Below the pieces are notes generated by a model. It was not told the origin of the DNA, made no database searches, and saw nothing but the letters and a program-made list of their open reading frames with translations. Below are positions 1 to 6,765 of a stretch of 9,299 nt of DNA, in pieces. Numbering within the stretch: position 1 is the first letter of the stretch; each line of letters opens with the position of its first letter. Made by a program: the position numbers and the translations under genes. Where the stretch lies: NCBI GenBank assembly GCA_001781275.1, contig MFLH01000017.1, forward strand, positions 3,794 through 13,092, read 5' to 3'. Origin of the DNA: Candidatus Kaiserbacteria bacterium RIFCSPHIGHO2_02_FULL_54_11b (lineage in GTDB: Bacteria; Patescibacteriota; Minisyncoccia; Phycocordibacterales; UBA2100).

Positions 1-25
1 GGACGCCGTCGCAGCGGGGCAGTAA
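1..25 (+). CDS. C-terminal end of an upstream gene (partial)
   Basis: Reading from base 2 gives seven residues (DAVAAGQ) followed by TAA at 23-25. This leaves 12 bases to the mraY start, spacing typical of this operon. In cell-wall clusters the gene before mraY is often murF or murE, or a penicillin-binding protein, but seven residues cannot identify it. It could also be chance reading. Confidence 0.3.
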
Positions 26-26
26 A

Positions 27-32
27 AAGGGG
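27..32 (+). promoter_or_regulatory. Ribosome binding site of mraY
   Basis: The purine run AAGGGG ends 5 bases before TTG at 38-40 and 14 bases before the in-frame ATG at 47. The spacing favours the TTG start, although the ATG three codons later is not excluded. Confidence 0.5.
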
Positions 33-37
33 TACAA

Positions 38-1114
38 TTGTCGGATATGCTACCAGACCTTGTCCGTGTACTCGTCCCTGCCGCCCTTGCTTTTACGTTG
101 GGCATTGGTTTGAGCCCGATTTTGACGCACTACCTGTACAAATTCAAAGCGTGGAAGAAACGCCCAGGTAAGCTTGGATTCGACGGTGAGACCGCACACG
201 AATTCAACCGGCTACACACGCACAATGAAGTCCGTGCGCCCCGCATGGGCGGCATCGTCGTGTGGGGAAGCGTGCTTCTGACGATTTTGGGGATCGCCGC
301 ACTCGCAAAAGCATTCCCTTCGACGCTCGGAGACCTCAATTTCCTGAGTCGCAACCAGACGTGGCTCCCGTTTGCGACGCTGCTCGCGGGCGCCTTTGTG
401 GGGCTCATCGACGACCTTCTGGTCATTCGGAAAAACGGTGAGGGCCTGCGCCTGCGCTACCGTATCATCATCGTCATTCTCCTCTCATCGTGCATCGGCT
501 GGTGGTTTTGGGACAAGCTCGACATGACGGCCGTCAACATCCCCTTTGGGATACCGCTCGAGATCGGCTGGTTCATCATTCCGTTTTTTGTTCTTGTCTC
601 TCTCTGCCTGTACGCTTCGGGCGTCATCGACGGCATCGACGGTCTCTCCGGCGGCGTCTTCGCCAGCATTTTTGCCTCATACACCATCATCGCGTTCTCC
701 CAAAATCAAATAGACCTCGCTGCGTTCACCGCTTGTGTCGTCGGCGGATTACTCGCATTTTTGTGGTTCAACATCCCGCCCGCGCGATTCTATATGAGTG
801 ACACCGGCACTATGGGACTGACGCTCGCGATCGGCACCATCGCCTTTATGACCGACCATTTGGCAGGAGGAGTCGGCGTCGCGGTCTTGCCCATTATCGG
901 CGCGCTCTTGGTCGCCACGGTCGTCTCTGATGTGGCACAAATTCTATGGAAACGATTTTTCGGGCGTAAGCTCCTGCGTATCGCACCCCTCCACCATCAC
1001 TTCGAGGCGATCGGGTGGCCGGGGTACAAGGTTGTCATGCGCTACTGGGTGCTCTCGGTCGTATTTGCGTTCGCCGGCGTTATCATCGCCCTCGCCGCAT
1101 TGCCTATTTTGTAA
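38..1114 (+). CDS. mraY: Phospho-N-acetylmuramoyl-pentapeptide transferase (MraY)
   Basis: This integral membrane enzyme transfers phospho-MurNAc-pentapeptide from UDP to undecaprenyl phosphate, making lipid I on the inner face of the membrane. The protein has 358 residues, the normal family length, with about ten hydrophobic segments. Visible family signatures are the Asp pair D125/D126 in GLIDDLLV, the loop VIDGIDGLSGG (D198, D201) that replaces the usual NLTDGLDGLA, FYMSDTG (D255) matching FMGDTGS, and the PLHHHFEAIGWP block with H319-H321 near the C-terminus. These cover the catalytic and Mg/uridine-binding positions, so the enzyme should be active. The chosen start is TTG, preceded by a purine-rich ribosome site; ATG at 47 is the alternative. 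The stop lies two bases before ftsW, so the two genes are probably translationally coupled. The identification is secure; only the exact start is in doubt. Confidence 0.96.
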   Translation: MSDMLPDLVRVLVPAALAFTLGIGLSPILTHYLYKFKAWKKRPGKLGFDGETAHEFNRLHTHNEVRAPRMGGIVVWGSVLLTILGIAALAKAFPSTLGDLNFLSRNQTWLPFATLLAGAFVGLIDDLLVIRKNGEGLRLRYRIIIVILLSSCIGWWFWDKLDMTAVNIPFGIPLEIGWFIIPFFVLVSLCLYASGVIDGIDGLSGGVFASIFASYTIIAFSQNQIDLAAFTACVVGGLLAFLWFNIPPARFYMSDTGTMGLTLAIGTIAFMTDHLAGGVGVAVLPIIGALLVATVVSDVAQILWKRFFGRKLLRIAPLHHHFEAIGWPGYKVVMRYWVLSVVFAFAGVIIALAALPIL

Positions 1115-1116
1115 CA

Positions 1117-2214
1117 ATGAAGCACGCACGCGTCGACAAGCCTCTGGCTATTCTCATCGCCCTCCTTGTCTTGGGAGGCTGCATGATATTCGTCTCGGCC
1201 GCGTTTGGAATTCTTGGTCGTGGATTCTCCGCCATCACCTCGGTCGCTTTTAGCCACCTCGTCTTGGGCGTTGGTGGTGGCTTGGTACTTCTCCTCATCG
1301 CACTCAATATAAAATATCAGCACTGGCAGCGTTTTGCTCCGTATATCTACGGTCTTGCGCTCGTGGGGATGCTCCTCGTCTTCGTACCCAATCTCGGGTT
1401 CGCGCACGGTGGAGGGCAGAGATGGATCGTGATCTTCGGCGTCTCGTTCCAGCCATCGGAATTTTTGAAAATTGCTTCCATTTTCGTTGCCGCAGCGTAC
1501 TACTCGGCCATTCGCGCAAAAACAGAAAGCTTCACGTGGGGGATAGGAGGGCTTCTTGCAATACTCGCCGCCCCAATCATCCTGCTTGTGCTCCAGCCCG
1601 ACATCGGCACGCTCGGCATTATCTGCATGAGCGTCGCGGCGGTATTTTTCGCGGCGGGTGCGCGCATGCGCGACGTCGCCATCCTTGCCTGTATTGCTCT
1701 TGTCTCGCTCGCGATGCTCGCGTACTTCAAGCCGCACGTGCAGGATCGCATTTTCACCTTCTTCAATCCCGCGCAAAACCAACAGGCTGAAGGGTACCAG
1801 ATCACACAATCGCTCATTGCGGTCGGCTCCGGACAGATCTTCGGCCGCGGCTTCGGGCAAAGCGTACAAAAGTTCACCTATTTACCTGAACCGATGGGGG
1901 ATTCAATATTCGCGGTTGCGAGTGAAGAACTCGGCTTTATCGGCTCAAGCGTCATCATTATCCTCTTCTTGGGCCTTGCGCTCCGTGGATACGTTGTCGC
2001 GGCCCGCACAGCTGATATGTTTGGCGGATTACTCGCCGTCGGCATTTCTACTTACCTTGCCGGAGAAGCCTTCATCAACATCGCCGCGATGCTAGGGCTC
2101 GCACCACTCACCGGCGTCCCGCTGACCTTCATGAGCCAAGGGGGAAGTGCCATGCTCATCTCGCTCGCCAGCGCCGGCATACTTCTTAATATTTCACGAT
2201 CTCGTCGCACATAA
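1117..2214 (+). CDS. ftsW: SEDS peptidoglycan glycosyltransferase FtsW
   Basis: Membrane glycosyltransferase that polymerises lipid II into glycan strands at the division site with a partner class B penicillin-binding protein. The 365-residue protein has about ten membrane segments. SEDS signatures in order: GGQRWI near residue 100, FQPSEFLKI at 111-119, LQPDIGT at 159-165, GYQITQSLIAVGSGQIFGRG at 226-245, LPEPMGDSIFAVASEELGF at 256-274, and GVPLTFMSQGG at 333-343, which corresponds to the usual PLPFISYGG. D262 in the fifth block is at the position of the essential Asp of SEDS enzymes. RodA is the alternative, but placement between mraY and murG argues for FtsW. ATG at 1117 follows the mraY stop by two bases. 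The frame is open further upstream, but that part overlaps mraY and does not look like protein. No Shine-Dalgarno sequence is seen, so coupling to mraY translation is likely. Confidence 0.93.
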   Translation: MKHARVDKPLAILIALLVLGGCMIFVSAAFGILGRGFSAITSVAFSHLVLGVGGGLVLLLIALNIKYQHWQRFAPYIYGLALVGMLLVFVPNLGFAHGGGQRWIVIFGVSFQPSEFLKIASIFVAAAYYSAIRAKTESFTWGIGGLLAILAAPIILLVLQPDIGTLGIICMSVAAVFFAAGARMRDVAILACIALVSLAMLAYFKPHVQDRIFTFFNPAQNQQAEGYQITQSLIAVGSGQIFGRGFGQSVQKFTYLPEPMGDSIFAVASEELGFIGSSVIIILFLGLALRGYVVAARTADMFGGLLAVGISTYLAGEAFINIAAMLGLAPLTGVPLTFMSQGGSAMLISLASAGILLNISRSRRT

Positions 2215-2219
2215 CGCGT

Positions 2220-2253
2220 TTGTGATTGCGCGAGAGAACGATAGAATAGGAGG
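2220..2253 (+). promoter_or_regulatory. Putative promoter of murG, probably giving a leaderless transcript
   Basis: A -35-like TTGTGA (2220-2225, four of six consensus bases) and a -10-like TAGAAT (2242-2247, five of six) are separated by 16 bases in the short ftsW-murG gap. Transcription usually starts about seven bases past the -10, which here is the A of the murG ATG. The AGGAGG at 2248-2253 touches the ATG directly, which is too close to act as a normal ribosome site for it and would not be transcribed from this promoter. Confidence 0.45.
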
Positions 2254-3396
2254 ATGCGTATCGTGTTGGTCGGAGGGGGGAGTGGCGGACATTTTTACCC
2301 GCTTATTGCGGTTGCCGAGGCCATTGAGGATGTGTGTCTTGAGCGCACACTCATTGAGCCCGAGCTTTTCTACATCGGCCCGCCGCCATTTGACTCTGAA
2401 GCTCTTCTCGAGCATGACATCGTCTACCTGCCGAGCCCGGCAGGCAAGATCCGCCGCTATCGGAGCATTCTTAATGTCATCAGTATTTTCCCGACTACGA
2501 TAGGAGTTATCCGCTCGATGATGCAGCTTTTTCACTTGTATCCCGATGTTATCTTCTCCACGGGCGGATTTGCGGCATTTCCCACACTCTTTGCTGCGCG
2601 TCTCTTGCGGATCCCCATCGTTATCTACGATGCCGACGTGACACCGGGACGTGTCTCACTTTGGTCTTCGAAATTCGCAAAATGGATCGCCATCGCCCAA
2701 CCCGCCGCCGCAGGGAGGTACCCTGCGCGCGTGCGCGACAGGATAGCCGCGGTTGGTCACCCGATACGCAAAGAGATAATTCTGGCTACGAAAGAAGGCG
2801 GACACGAATTCTTGAAACTAGACCCGTCGGTACCCACCGTCTTTGTGATGGGTGGCTCGCAGGGTGCGCGCGCTATCAACGAAGTCGTCCTCGACGCGCT
2901 GAAAGAGCTCGTGCCGCAATACAATGTCGTGCACCAAGCGGGGAAAGCCAACGTCAAGGAGACGACCAACATCGCATCCGTCGTCCTCAAAGATTCCCGA
3001 TTTGCACAGCGATACAAAGTGTTTGGCCTCCTCAACACACTCGCCCTGCGCATGGCCGCAGGTATCACGACGGTGGTCGTCGCACGAGCCGGTTCAGGAA
3101 CTATTTTTGAGATCGCGAGCTGGGGCCTGCCTTCGATCATCGTACCCATACCCAAAGACGTCTCGCACGACCAGACGGAGAATGCATTCTCTTTTGCCCG
3201 CTCCGGTGCAGCAGTCGTCATAGAGCAACGCAACCTTACGCCCCATCTCCTCACCGCAGAGATCGGGCGCATCGCGGGGGACGCAGCTCTTCGCGCAAAG
3301 ATGTCGGATACTGCTCGCGCTTACGCGCGACCTGACGCAGCGAAGAAAATTGCCATGACCCTTCTCGAGACATCGATCTCACACGAACCCTCATAG
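2254..3396 (+). CDS. murG: Undecaprenyl-PP-MurNAc-pentapeptide GlcNAc transferase (MurG)
   Basis: Peripheral inner-membrane GT-B glycosyltransferase that adds GlcNAc from UDP-GlcNAc to lipid I, giving lipid II. The 380 residues are close to family length. The N-terminal loop GGGSGGHFYP (7-16), the mid-protein STGGFAAFP (102-110), the linker GGSQGA (200-205), the donor-site block RAGSGTIFE (278-286) and HDQTENA (305-311) follow the MurG order. The usual HEQN segment is replaced by YDADVTPG (125-132), a divergence I associate with Candidate Phyla Radiation versions. ATG at 2254 gives the standard N-terminus (MRIVLVGGG). The next possible start, GTG at 2263, would sit nine bases from AGGAGG but would remove the first three residues of the opening strand. 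The gene lies 39 bases after ftsW and three before gltX, so it can be read both from the operon and from its own promoter. Confidence 0.94.
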   Translation: MRIVLVGGGSGGHFYPLIAVAEAIEDVCLERTLIEPELFYIGPPPFDSEALLEHDIVYLPSPAGKIRRYRSILNVISIFPTTIGVIRSMMQLFHLYPDVIFSTGGFAAFPTLFAARLLRIPIVIYDADVTPGRVSLWSSKFAKWIAIAQPAAAGRYPARVRDRIAAVGHPIRKEIILATKEGGHEFLKLDPSVPTVFVMGGSQGARAINEVVLDALKELVPQYNVVHQAGKANVKETTNIASVVLKDSRFAQRYKVFGLLNTLALRMAAGITTVVVARAGSGTIFEIASWGLPSIIVPIPKDVSHDQTENAFSFARSGAAVVIEQRNLTPHLLTAEIGRIAGDAALRAKMSDTARAYARPDAAKKIAMTLLETSISHEPS

Positions 3397-3399
3397 CCT

Positions 3400-4758
3400 A
3401 TGGAAAGTATCCGTGTCAGATTTCCGCCAAGTCCCACAGGCCTTTGTCATGTCGGCACTGCCCGCATGGCCATTCTCAACTATCTCTTCGCACGAAAGCA
3501 CGGGGGTGTCATTATTTTCCGCAGCGAAGATACCGACAAAGAACGCAGCACAAAAGAATTCGAGGAGGACATCGTTGAGCAGCTGCATTGGCTCGGACTC
3601 GAATGGGACGAGTTCTACCGTGATACTGAATTGATTGACCGGCACAAGGAGGCGCTCACACGACTCATCGCGGATGATAAGGCGTACGTCTCAGAGGAAG
3701 AGGGAAAAAAGGAGGCGGGGACCGTCGTACGAGTTGTGCGATTTCGCAATCCCGGCCGCGAGGTCACGTTCAACGATGTGATACGAGGAGATATTTCATT
3801 TGATACGACGGAGCTTGGCGATTTTGTTATTGCCCGATCAATCGACGAGCCGCTCTACAATTTTTCAGTTGTCGTCAACGATGGAACCATGAATATCACT
3901 CATGTTATACGCGGCGAAGACCACATATCGAATACACCACGGCAAATACTGATACAAGAAGCATTGGGTTATCCGCGCCCCATATACGCGCACTACCCAT
4001 TATTCCTTGGAACCGATAGGTCCAAGCTCTCAAAACGCACTGGTGATGTAGCGGTCAAAAGCTATCGTGAACAGGGATTTCTACCGGAAGCACTGCTCAA
4101 CTACATCGCTATTTTGGGATGGACCCCGCCGAGCGAACAGGAAGTGATGGGACGGGAAGAGATGATAGAGGAATTCGACTTGAAAGACCTCCACAAAAGC
4201 GGCGCAGTATTCGATATTGAAAAATTGCGCTGGTACAACCGTCACTATTTGCAGGCCATGCCTGCCGATTTGTTTGAGGCCGAGGCGGGGAAAATACTCA
4301 AAGAATCTCTCAAGGGTCGGAATATTCCATTCGACCCGTCTATCGCAGCATCGCTCGTGCCCGTAGTTCGCGAGCGCATAGCGGTGTGGGAAGATCTGCG
4401 CATCCACGCACAAGAAGGGGAATATGATTTTTTCTTTGCCGATCCTGCGTCGGAGCCATCGCGAATCGCGCAAAAAGGCGTAAGTGCCGAAGACACCGTA
4501 CGTCATCTAAAAAGCGTGAAGACTCTTCTTTCAGAAATCCCCGCTGATGCCTACAGTGATCCAGAGCAGATAAAATCGGCCGTTTGGGAGTACGCAGGTG
4601 CCGAAGGCCGAGCCGCCGTGCTCTGGCCACTACGCTACGCGCTCACCGGCAGGGAACGCAGCCCTGATCCCTTTGAAGTCGCGCATATAATCGGCAAAGA
4701 GGCGACGCTACGACGTGTCGACTTCGCACTGTCGCAACTTTCGAAGGTAAAGGTATGA
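3400..4758 (+). CDS. gltX: Glutamyl-tRNA synthetase, short form
   Basis: Cytoplasmic class I aminoacyl-tRNA synthetase that charges tRNA-Glu, and possibly tRNA-Gln in organisms using the GatCAB amidotransferase route. The 452-residue protein has the HIGH-type signature PPSPTGLCHVGTAR (9-22, with HVGT at 17-20), the family blocks ITHVIRGEDHISNTP and PIYAHYPLFLG, and the KMSKS-type loop KLSKR (209-213). An all-helical anticodon-binding part occupies roughly 280-450. It is shorter than the usual 465-500 residues: after DDKAYVSEEEG (about residue 95) the cysteine-containing insertion that in typical GltX follows the AYxC segment is reduced to a few residues. ATG at 3400 follows the murG stop by three bases without a Shine-Dalgarno site, so translation is probably coupled. 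Placement in a peptidoglycan operon is unusual. GltX rather than GlnS is favoured by the PSPTG-HVGTAR and GEDHISNTP blocks. Confidence 0.95.
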   Translation: MESIRVRFPPSPTGLCHVGTARMAILNYLFARKHGGVIIFRSEDTDKERSTKEFEEDIVEQLHWLGLEWDEFYRDTELIDRHKEALTRLIADDKAYVSEEEGKKEAGTVVRVVRFRNPGREVTFNDVIRGDISFDTTELGDFVIARSIDEPLYNFSVVVNDGTMNITHVIRGEDHISNTPRQILIQEALGYPRPIYAHYPLFLGTDRSKLSKRTGDVAVKSYREQGFLPEALLNYIAILGWTPPSEQEVMGREEMIEEFDLKDLHKSGAVFDIEKLRWYNRHYLQAMPADLFEAEAGKILKESLKGRNIPFDPSIAASLVPVVRERIAVWEDLRIHAQEGEYDFFFADPASEPSRIAQKGVSAEDTVRHLKSVKTLLSEIPADAYSDPEQIKSAVWEYAGAEGRAAVLWPLRYALTGRERSPDPFEVAHIIGKEATLRRVDFALSQLSKVKV

Positions 4759-6068
4759 GGGTTGGTATGAAAGTGGCGAGCGCAGTTTTTGGTTTCTTGA
4801 CCTTGTATGCTGTCACGCTCTATCCTCTCGGGTCTTTTGCGCAGACAACAACTGAAACTCCGCAAACGCCGACAGAGATCCAGCAACAGATTGATTCATA
4901 CAACACCCAAATCACGCAACTCGACAAAGAGATCGCGCAGTTCCAAGTGCAACTCGACGCGGTGAGTTCGAAAAAAACGACGCTCCAAAACGTCCTTTCG
5001 GAACTCAACCTGCTCCTCAAAAAAAGTGCCGCCTCTATAAGCTCAACAAAAAGCAAGATCAGTTCGACCCAACTGCAGATCAAACAGCTGGCGCAGGGGA
5101 TAGCCGTGAAGCAGGATTCTATCGATACTGGCGCAGCCGGCCTCGCCGAATCGTTCCGCCAGATACACGAGCTCGACCAATCGTCGCTCGCGATGCAGAT
5201 ACTCGCTTCAGAGGATATCGCGGAGATCTGGCGTGATGTAGATTCGCACGAGTCGCTCCAGACGGCGGTGACTGACCAGATGACGCAACTTTCGGAGGAA
5301 AAACGATCGCTTTCCGAGATCAAGAAAAAGACCGAGGAAAAGCGTGCTGAGCTTGTTGTCCAGCAGAACACACTCCTCGCCCAGCAAGGCTCGTTGAATG
5401 CGCAGAAAAAAGCGCAAAATGAGCTCTTGGCACAGACCAAATCGCAAGAATCAACCTATCAGTCCCTCTTGGCGCAAAAAGTAGCGGGAAAGGCGAGCTT
5501 CGAAGCCGCACTTTCGGACCTGAAATCGCAGTATCTGCAGGCGGTTGATCCATCAATTATCTTGACTCCGAAAAAAGGCGTCCTCCGATGGCCGCTCGAT
5601 AAGGTCCGGATAACGCAGACGTTCGGACAATCAGATTTTGCAAAAAGCGGCGCATACAACGGCAAAGGTCACAACGGCATCGATATGGGTTCGCCGATCG
5701 GTACCCCTGTCAAAGCGGCTCTCTCGGGCACTGTTCTCGCGACGGGGAATACAGATCTCTACAAAGGCTGCTATTCGGCCGGCAAGTGGATCATGATCAA
5801 GCACAACAACGGTCTCTCGACGATGTACGGACACCTTTCGCAGATAAGCGTATCGCAAGGGCAGGCGGTCGCTACCGGCCAAATAATCGGCAACGTGGGG
5901 GCGACAGGCTACGCGACAGGGCCCCACCTGCACCTAAGTGTCTACGTGACCGCAGTGACAAAGATCATGACTTTTGGTGAGGCGACCAATCGCGTATCCG
6001 CCTGTGCCAAAGCGACCATACCCATCACGCCTCCGGCAGGGTTCCTGAATCCTCTCGGGTATCTCTAA
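4755..6068 (+). CDS. Secreted coiled-coil M23 (LytM-type) peptidoglycan peptidase
   Basis: Predicted exported murein endopeptidase or EnvC-like hydrolase activator. Residues 1-30 form a signal peptide (basic start, hydrophobic core, cleavage likely after SFA). Residues about 38-265 are Gln/Lys/Ser-rich heptad sequence, a long coiled coil as in EnvC and PcsB. Residues about 285-400 are the M23 domain: HNGID (H306, D310), YGH (H360) and HLH (H391, H393) supply the zinc ligands and catalytic histidine, so it should be enzymatically active, unlike EnvC. The mature protein has only two cysteines, C339 and C417, both in the C-terminal part, which suggests a disulfide. ATG at 4755 overlaps the gltX stop as ATGA. 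ATG at 4767, giving MKVASAVFG, is an equally good start with GAGGG just upstream. The protein probably cuts cross-links during division or growth, in line with mraY-ftsW-murG upstream. Substrate bond is unknown. Confidence 0.9.
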   Translation: MRVGMKVASAVFGFLTLYAVTLYPLGSFAQTTTETPQTPTEIQQQIDSYNTQITQLDKEIAQFQVQLDAVSSKKTTLQNVLSELNLLLKKSAASISSTKSKISSTQLQIKQLAQGIAVKQDSIDTGAAGLAESFRQIHELDQSSLAMQILASEDIAEIWRDVDSHESLQTAVTDQMTQLSEEKRSLSEIKKKTEEKRAELVVQQNTLLAQQGSLNAQKKAQNELLAQTKSQESTYQSLLAQKVAGKASFEAALSDLKSQYLQAVDPSIILTPKKGVLRWPLDKVRITQTFGQSDFAKSGAYNGKGHNGIDMGSPIGTPVKAALSGTVLATGNTDLYKGCYSAGKWIMIKHNNGLSTMYGHLSQISVSQGQAVATGQIIGNVGATGYATGPHLHLSVYVTAVTKIMTFGEATNRVSACAKATIPITPPAGFLNPLGYL

Positions 6069-6071
6069 GCA

Positions 6072-6734
6072 TCACGCATAGCGCCTAAACGCATGTGGCG
6101 TCTTCCACTCTTCGATATCGAGTGTGCGTATTTCCGTCTTTGATGCCCTGCGGAGTCGTCGGATTACTTTTTTTGGAGCGATAGGGAAGTGGCGCGAAGA
6201 ATCGAGGGTCTCGACGAGCCACTCGAGATCTTCTTCGGCCGTAACCCACCGCTCGGGAGCAAATCGTGAAAGATCGAAAGGAGATGAAAAGGCACGCAGA
6301 GATTTCCGACCATCGTCCATGATGTATTCGTGCGCATATGACATCGCGAGTTCGCGGACGGAGCGGTAGATTGGGTCGCGGTAGCGCAAGATCCCATGGT
6401 TGGTCTTGCTTATCGCACCCCAAAGTCCGTGTTCACGGAAAAGTGCGACGACGTGATCTTCCTCCTCTGGTCGCGTCTGAAGATCCAACAAGAGTGGTCT
6501 GTGCCCGTGGTACGCAAACGCCGCCGCGGCAAGAAGCGCACCTTCGAAGCAATGAGCGGTCCTCTCCCGCAAAAGCCGCCGCGGCGACATGTACGTCTCG
6601 CCCTGCATCTCAAAATTGATCGGAAGTCTGTCTAAATAATCCTGAATCTTTTCTGCTGTGGAAAGTTTGGCAAAAATTTTCCGTTCGGCGGGGGACAGTG
6701 CTGCCATCAATGTATTTGCATACGATCGGCTCAT
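6072..6734 (-). CDS. Transglutaminase-like cysteine protein, conserved hypothetical
   Basis: A 220-residue soluble protein with no signal peptide or membrane segment. Residues 59-85 contain RTAHCFEGALLAAAAFAYHG, which resembles the transglutaminase-like fold where the nucleophilic Cys starts a long helix. C62, then H94 in EEDHVVALF, give the Cys-His order and spacing of the core. The third residue is less clear: D120 in RYRDPIY is one candidate, N112 another. A block around WGAISKTNHGILRYRDPIYRSVREL (105-129) recalls uncharacterised proteins that I remember as transglutaminase-like. The role may be proteolysis or amide chemistry in the cytoplasm; the substrate is unknown. The gene converges on the M23 gene with three bases between the stops and no visible terminator. 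ATG at 6734 has TACAAT five bases upstream, fitting a leaderless transcript. The gene call is firm, the function weak. Confidence 0.8.
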   Translation of the reverse strand: MSRSYANTLMAALSPAERKIFAKLSTAEKIQDYLDRLPINFEMQGETYMSPRRLLRERTAHCFEGALLAAAAFAYHGHRPLLLDLQTRPEEEDHVVALFREHGLWGAISKTNHGILRYRDPIYRSVRELAMSYAHEYIMDDGRKSLRAFSSPFDLSRFAPERWVTAEEDLEWLVETLDSSRHFPIAPKKVIRRLRRASKTEIRTLDIEEWKTPHAFRRYA

Positions 6735-6745
6735 GCCTCATTGTA
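6735..6745 (-). promoter_or_regulatory. -10 box directly before the transglutaminase-like gene
   Basis: On the minus strand TACAAT (6745 to 6740) is followed by GAGGC and then the ATG at 6734. The predicted transcription start is therefore at or within one base of the start codon. No convincing -35 box is present at 16-18 bases. The layout copies that before murG. Confidence 0.45.
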
Positions 6746-6753
6746 GCCTGCCC

Positions 6754-6759
6754 TATAAT
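6754..6759 (+). promoter_or_regulatory. Perfect -10 box (TATAAT) of the putative RNA gene
   Basis: An exact TATAAT on the plus strand lies only eight bases from the minus-strand TACAAT. The expected start is near A6766. The -35 position (6731-6736, TCATGC) is poor, so the box rests on the -10 and on the structured, terminated region behind it. Confidence 0.45.
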
Positions 6760-6765
6760 TAGCAG

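Noticed and set aside
1042..1869. Long minus-strand open frame (275 codons) opposite ftsW
   Set aside because: It is antisense to a clear SEDS protein, its sequence is highly charged and shows no domain, and it has no ribosome site.
4686..4691. Perfect TATAAT about 65 bases before the M23 gene
   Set aside because: It lies inside gltX, encodes part of the conserved frame and lacks a -35 box at normal spacing. It could be an internal promoter but is not supported.
4820..5440. Minus-strand open frame of 206 codons opposite the coiled-coil gene
   Set aside because: It is a Cys/Ser-rich shadow of the Gln/Lys-rich heptad region, with no recognisable features.
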